A stretch of 64,000 nt of DNA from Amycolatopsis pretoriensis (GTDB lineage: Bacteria; Actinomycetota; Actinomycetes; Mycobacteriales; Pseudonocardiaceae): assembly GCF_900107925.1 (NCBI RefSeq), contig NZ_FNUJ01000007.1, forward strand, positions 62,001 to 126,000, written 5' to 3'. Under the pieces are notes generated by a model. The model did not search any database. It had not been told where the DNA came from and saw nothing but the letters and a program-made list of their open reading frames with translations. Made by a program: the position numbers and the translations under genes. Of the stretch, positions 62,882 to 64,000 are shown piece after piece; the first letter of the stretch is position 1; each line of letters begins with the position of its first letter.

Positions 62882-63973
62882 TCAGTACGTCCGCTGGGTG
62901 GCCTTGACGACCAGCCCGGTCAGCGCCTCGGGCGCGGGCTCGGCCAGGTGCGCGCGCTCCAGCGCGGCCATCGCCGCCGTCGTGAGCTCGTCGATCCGCC
63001 GCTCCACGGCGTCGACCGCGCCGACCTGCCGCAACGCCATCCGGACGGTCTCGACGCCCTCGTCGGAGAGGTCGGCGTCGCCGATCGCGTCGGCGATGAC
63101 CGTCGCCGCGGCCGTCTCACCCTTCTCCGCGGCGAGCTGCAGACCGAGCGCGACGAGCAGCGTGCGCTTGCCCTCACGCAGGTCGTCGCCGGCGGGCTTG
63201 CCGGTGACCGACGGGTCGCCGAACACGCCCAGGAGGTCGTCACGCAGCTGGAACGCGACGCCGACCTCGCCGCCGAACTCCAGCAGCGTGGCGATCAGCT
63301 CGGGCGAGGCCCCGCCGAGCGCGGCGCCCAGGTGCAGCGGCCGCTGGACGGTGTAGGCGGCGGTCTTGAGCCGGTCGATCTTCAGCGCGGCCTCGACGGA
63401 GGCGTCGCCGGTGGCCTGCGTGCGGACGTCGAGGTACTGGCCGGCGAGGACTTCGGTGCGCATCGCGCGCCAGGCCGGGCGCGCCGCGGCCAGCGTCTCG
63501 GCGGGCAGGGACGCGTCGGCGAACATGTCGTCCGCCCAGGCCAGGGCCAGGTCGCCGACGAGCACCGCGGTGGCCAGGCCGAACGTCGCGGGGGAGCCGA
63601 GCCAGCCCCGGTCGGCGTGCAGCTTCGCGCCCGCGATGTGCACGGTCGGGAAGCCGCGGCGGGAGTCGGAGGAGTCGATGAGGTCGTCGTGGATCAGCGC
63701 GCACGCCTGGATCAGCTCGAGGCTGGCCACCGCCTGCAGCACGCCCTCGGCGTCCGCGCCCGCCGGGTCGCCGCCCGCGCCGCGCCAGCCCCACCAGGCG
63801 AACGTCGGGCGCAAGCGCTTGCCACCGTTCAGCACGAACCCGCGCAGCGCGTCGATCCCCGCGGCCACGGTCGGCTCGGTGTCCAGGATCGCGGTGCCCG
63901 CCCGCTCGAGGAACCCGGCCAGCGCGCGCTCGACGTGGGCGGGCAGGTCGGCGTCGGAGACGGGCGCGTTCAT
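62882..63973 (-). CDS. Geranylgeranyl diphosphate synthase (IdsA type)
   Basis: The 363-residue prenyltransferase has the first aspartate-rich motif LIHDDLIDSS (DDLID, 96-100) and the second as QLRDDLLGVFGD (about 243-253), the form common in actinobacterial IdsA enzymes. It supplies GGPP to CrtB. The gene is first in the crt operon. GGPP synthase next to Rv2175c/pknL also occurs in mycobacteria (idsA2), so it may serve general isoprenoids too. Confidence 0.93.
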   Translation of the reverse strand: MNAPVSDADLPAHVERALAGFLERAGTAILDTEPTVAAGIDALRGFVLNGGKRLRPTFAWWGWRGAGGDPAGADAEGVLQAVASLELIQACALIHDDLIDSSDSRRGFPTVHIAGAKLHADRGWLGSPATFGLATAVLVGDLALAWADDMFADASLPAETLAAARPAWRAMRTEVLAGQYLDVRTQATGDASVEAALKIDRLKTAAYTVQRPLHLGAALGGASPELIATLLEFGGEVGVAFQLRDDLLGVFGDPSVTGKPAGDDLREGKRTLLVALGLQLAAEKGETAAATVIADAIGDADLSDEGVETVRMALRQVGAVDAVERRIDELTTAAMAALERAHLAEPAPEALTGLVVKATQRTY

Positions 63974-64000
63974 CCCGCCATCCTCGCGGAACCGGCGGGG

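Overview
The window is high-GC actinobacterial chromosome. Gene content and style point to Amycolatopsis or a close relative in the Pseudonocardiaceae. The supporting signs are GC-rich third positions, GTG starts, ATGA/GTGA stop-start overlaps, PriA in place of HisA, an F420/PPOX oxidoreductase background, a class II DAHP synthase, and a PknL/Rv2175c/GGPP-synthase neighbourhood like that of mycobacteria. The genus is inferred, not proven. No rRNA, tRNA, CRISPR array, integrase or IS element was seen.

Layout. 1-5.3 kb: end of a split transketolase, a Zn-ribbon/membrane-protein pair, two Nudix proteins (one catalytically dead, one intact), a NIPSNAP protein and a glutaryl-CoA-dehydrogenase-like enzyme. 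5.4-20.9 kb: a histidine cluster in two pieces (hisH-priA and hisF-hisI) separated by about 11 kb of accessory genes: DUF1330, GNAT, PPOX, an ABC exporter, a sigma factor with its membrane partner, a beta-helix protein, a beta-propeller phytase with PHO-box-like repeats upstream, and an AT-richer island carrying one OLD-type ATPase/TOPRIM nuclease. 21-24 kb: small membrane proteins, an XRE/DUF397 pair and a TetR regulator. 24.4-29.9 kb: trpE-trpM-trpC-trpB-trpA, with no trpD, trpF or trpG here (PriA supplies TrpF activity), then a MerR gene whose promoter starts in the trpA stop codon. 29.9-36.2 kb: a broken Uma2 gene, a Tat-exported PGRP amidase, and a nitrogen-scavenging cluster (glutamine-synthetase-like enzyme, APC permease, FluG-type amidohydrolase, M20 amidohydrolase). 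36.2-44.9 kb: lgt, a minisatellite with hairpins, an SDR, and gltBD behind a structured leader. 45-52.7 kb: secreted protease, secreted TAP-type hydrolase, aroG, SDR with a divergent XRE/MmyB regulator, and WS/DGAT. 53-58.9 kb: PASTA kinase, NfeD-like OB protein and flotillin in one operon, divergent from an Rv2175c-type DNA-binding protein, then an MFS gene whose frame runs antisense through Rv2175c, and a CGNR regulator. 59-64 kb: an anchored protein, then a carotenoid operon (GGPP synthase, crtI, crtB) ending in an LLM flavin/F420 oxidoreductase.

Themes. Amino-acid and nitrogen assimilation are linked: gltBD and the GS-like cluster handle glutamate and glutamine, and hisH-hisF and trpE are their consumers, with aroG feeding chorismate to trpE. 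Many genes show a TANNNT-like -10 box placed 6-7 nt before the start codon, so leaderless transcription appears common; this fixed several start choices. The most notable items are the kinase/NfeD/flotillin operon, the lone OLD nuclease island, the MFS/Rv2175c antisense overlap, the shared divergent -10 at 58380-58389, the perfect operator palindrome in front of trpE, the two coupled mini-ORFs and the split FluG cluster.
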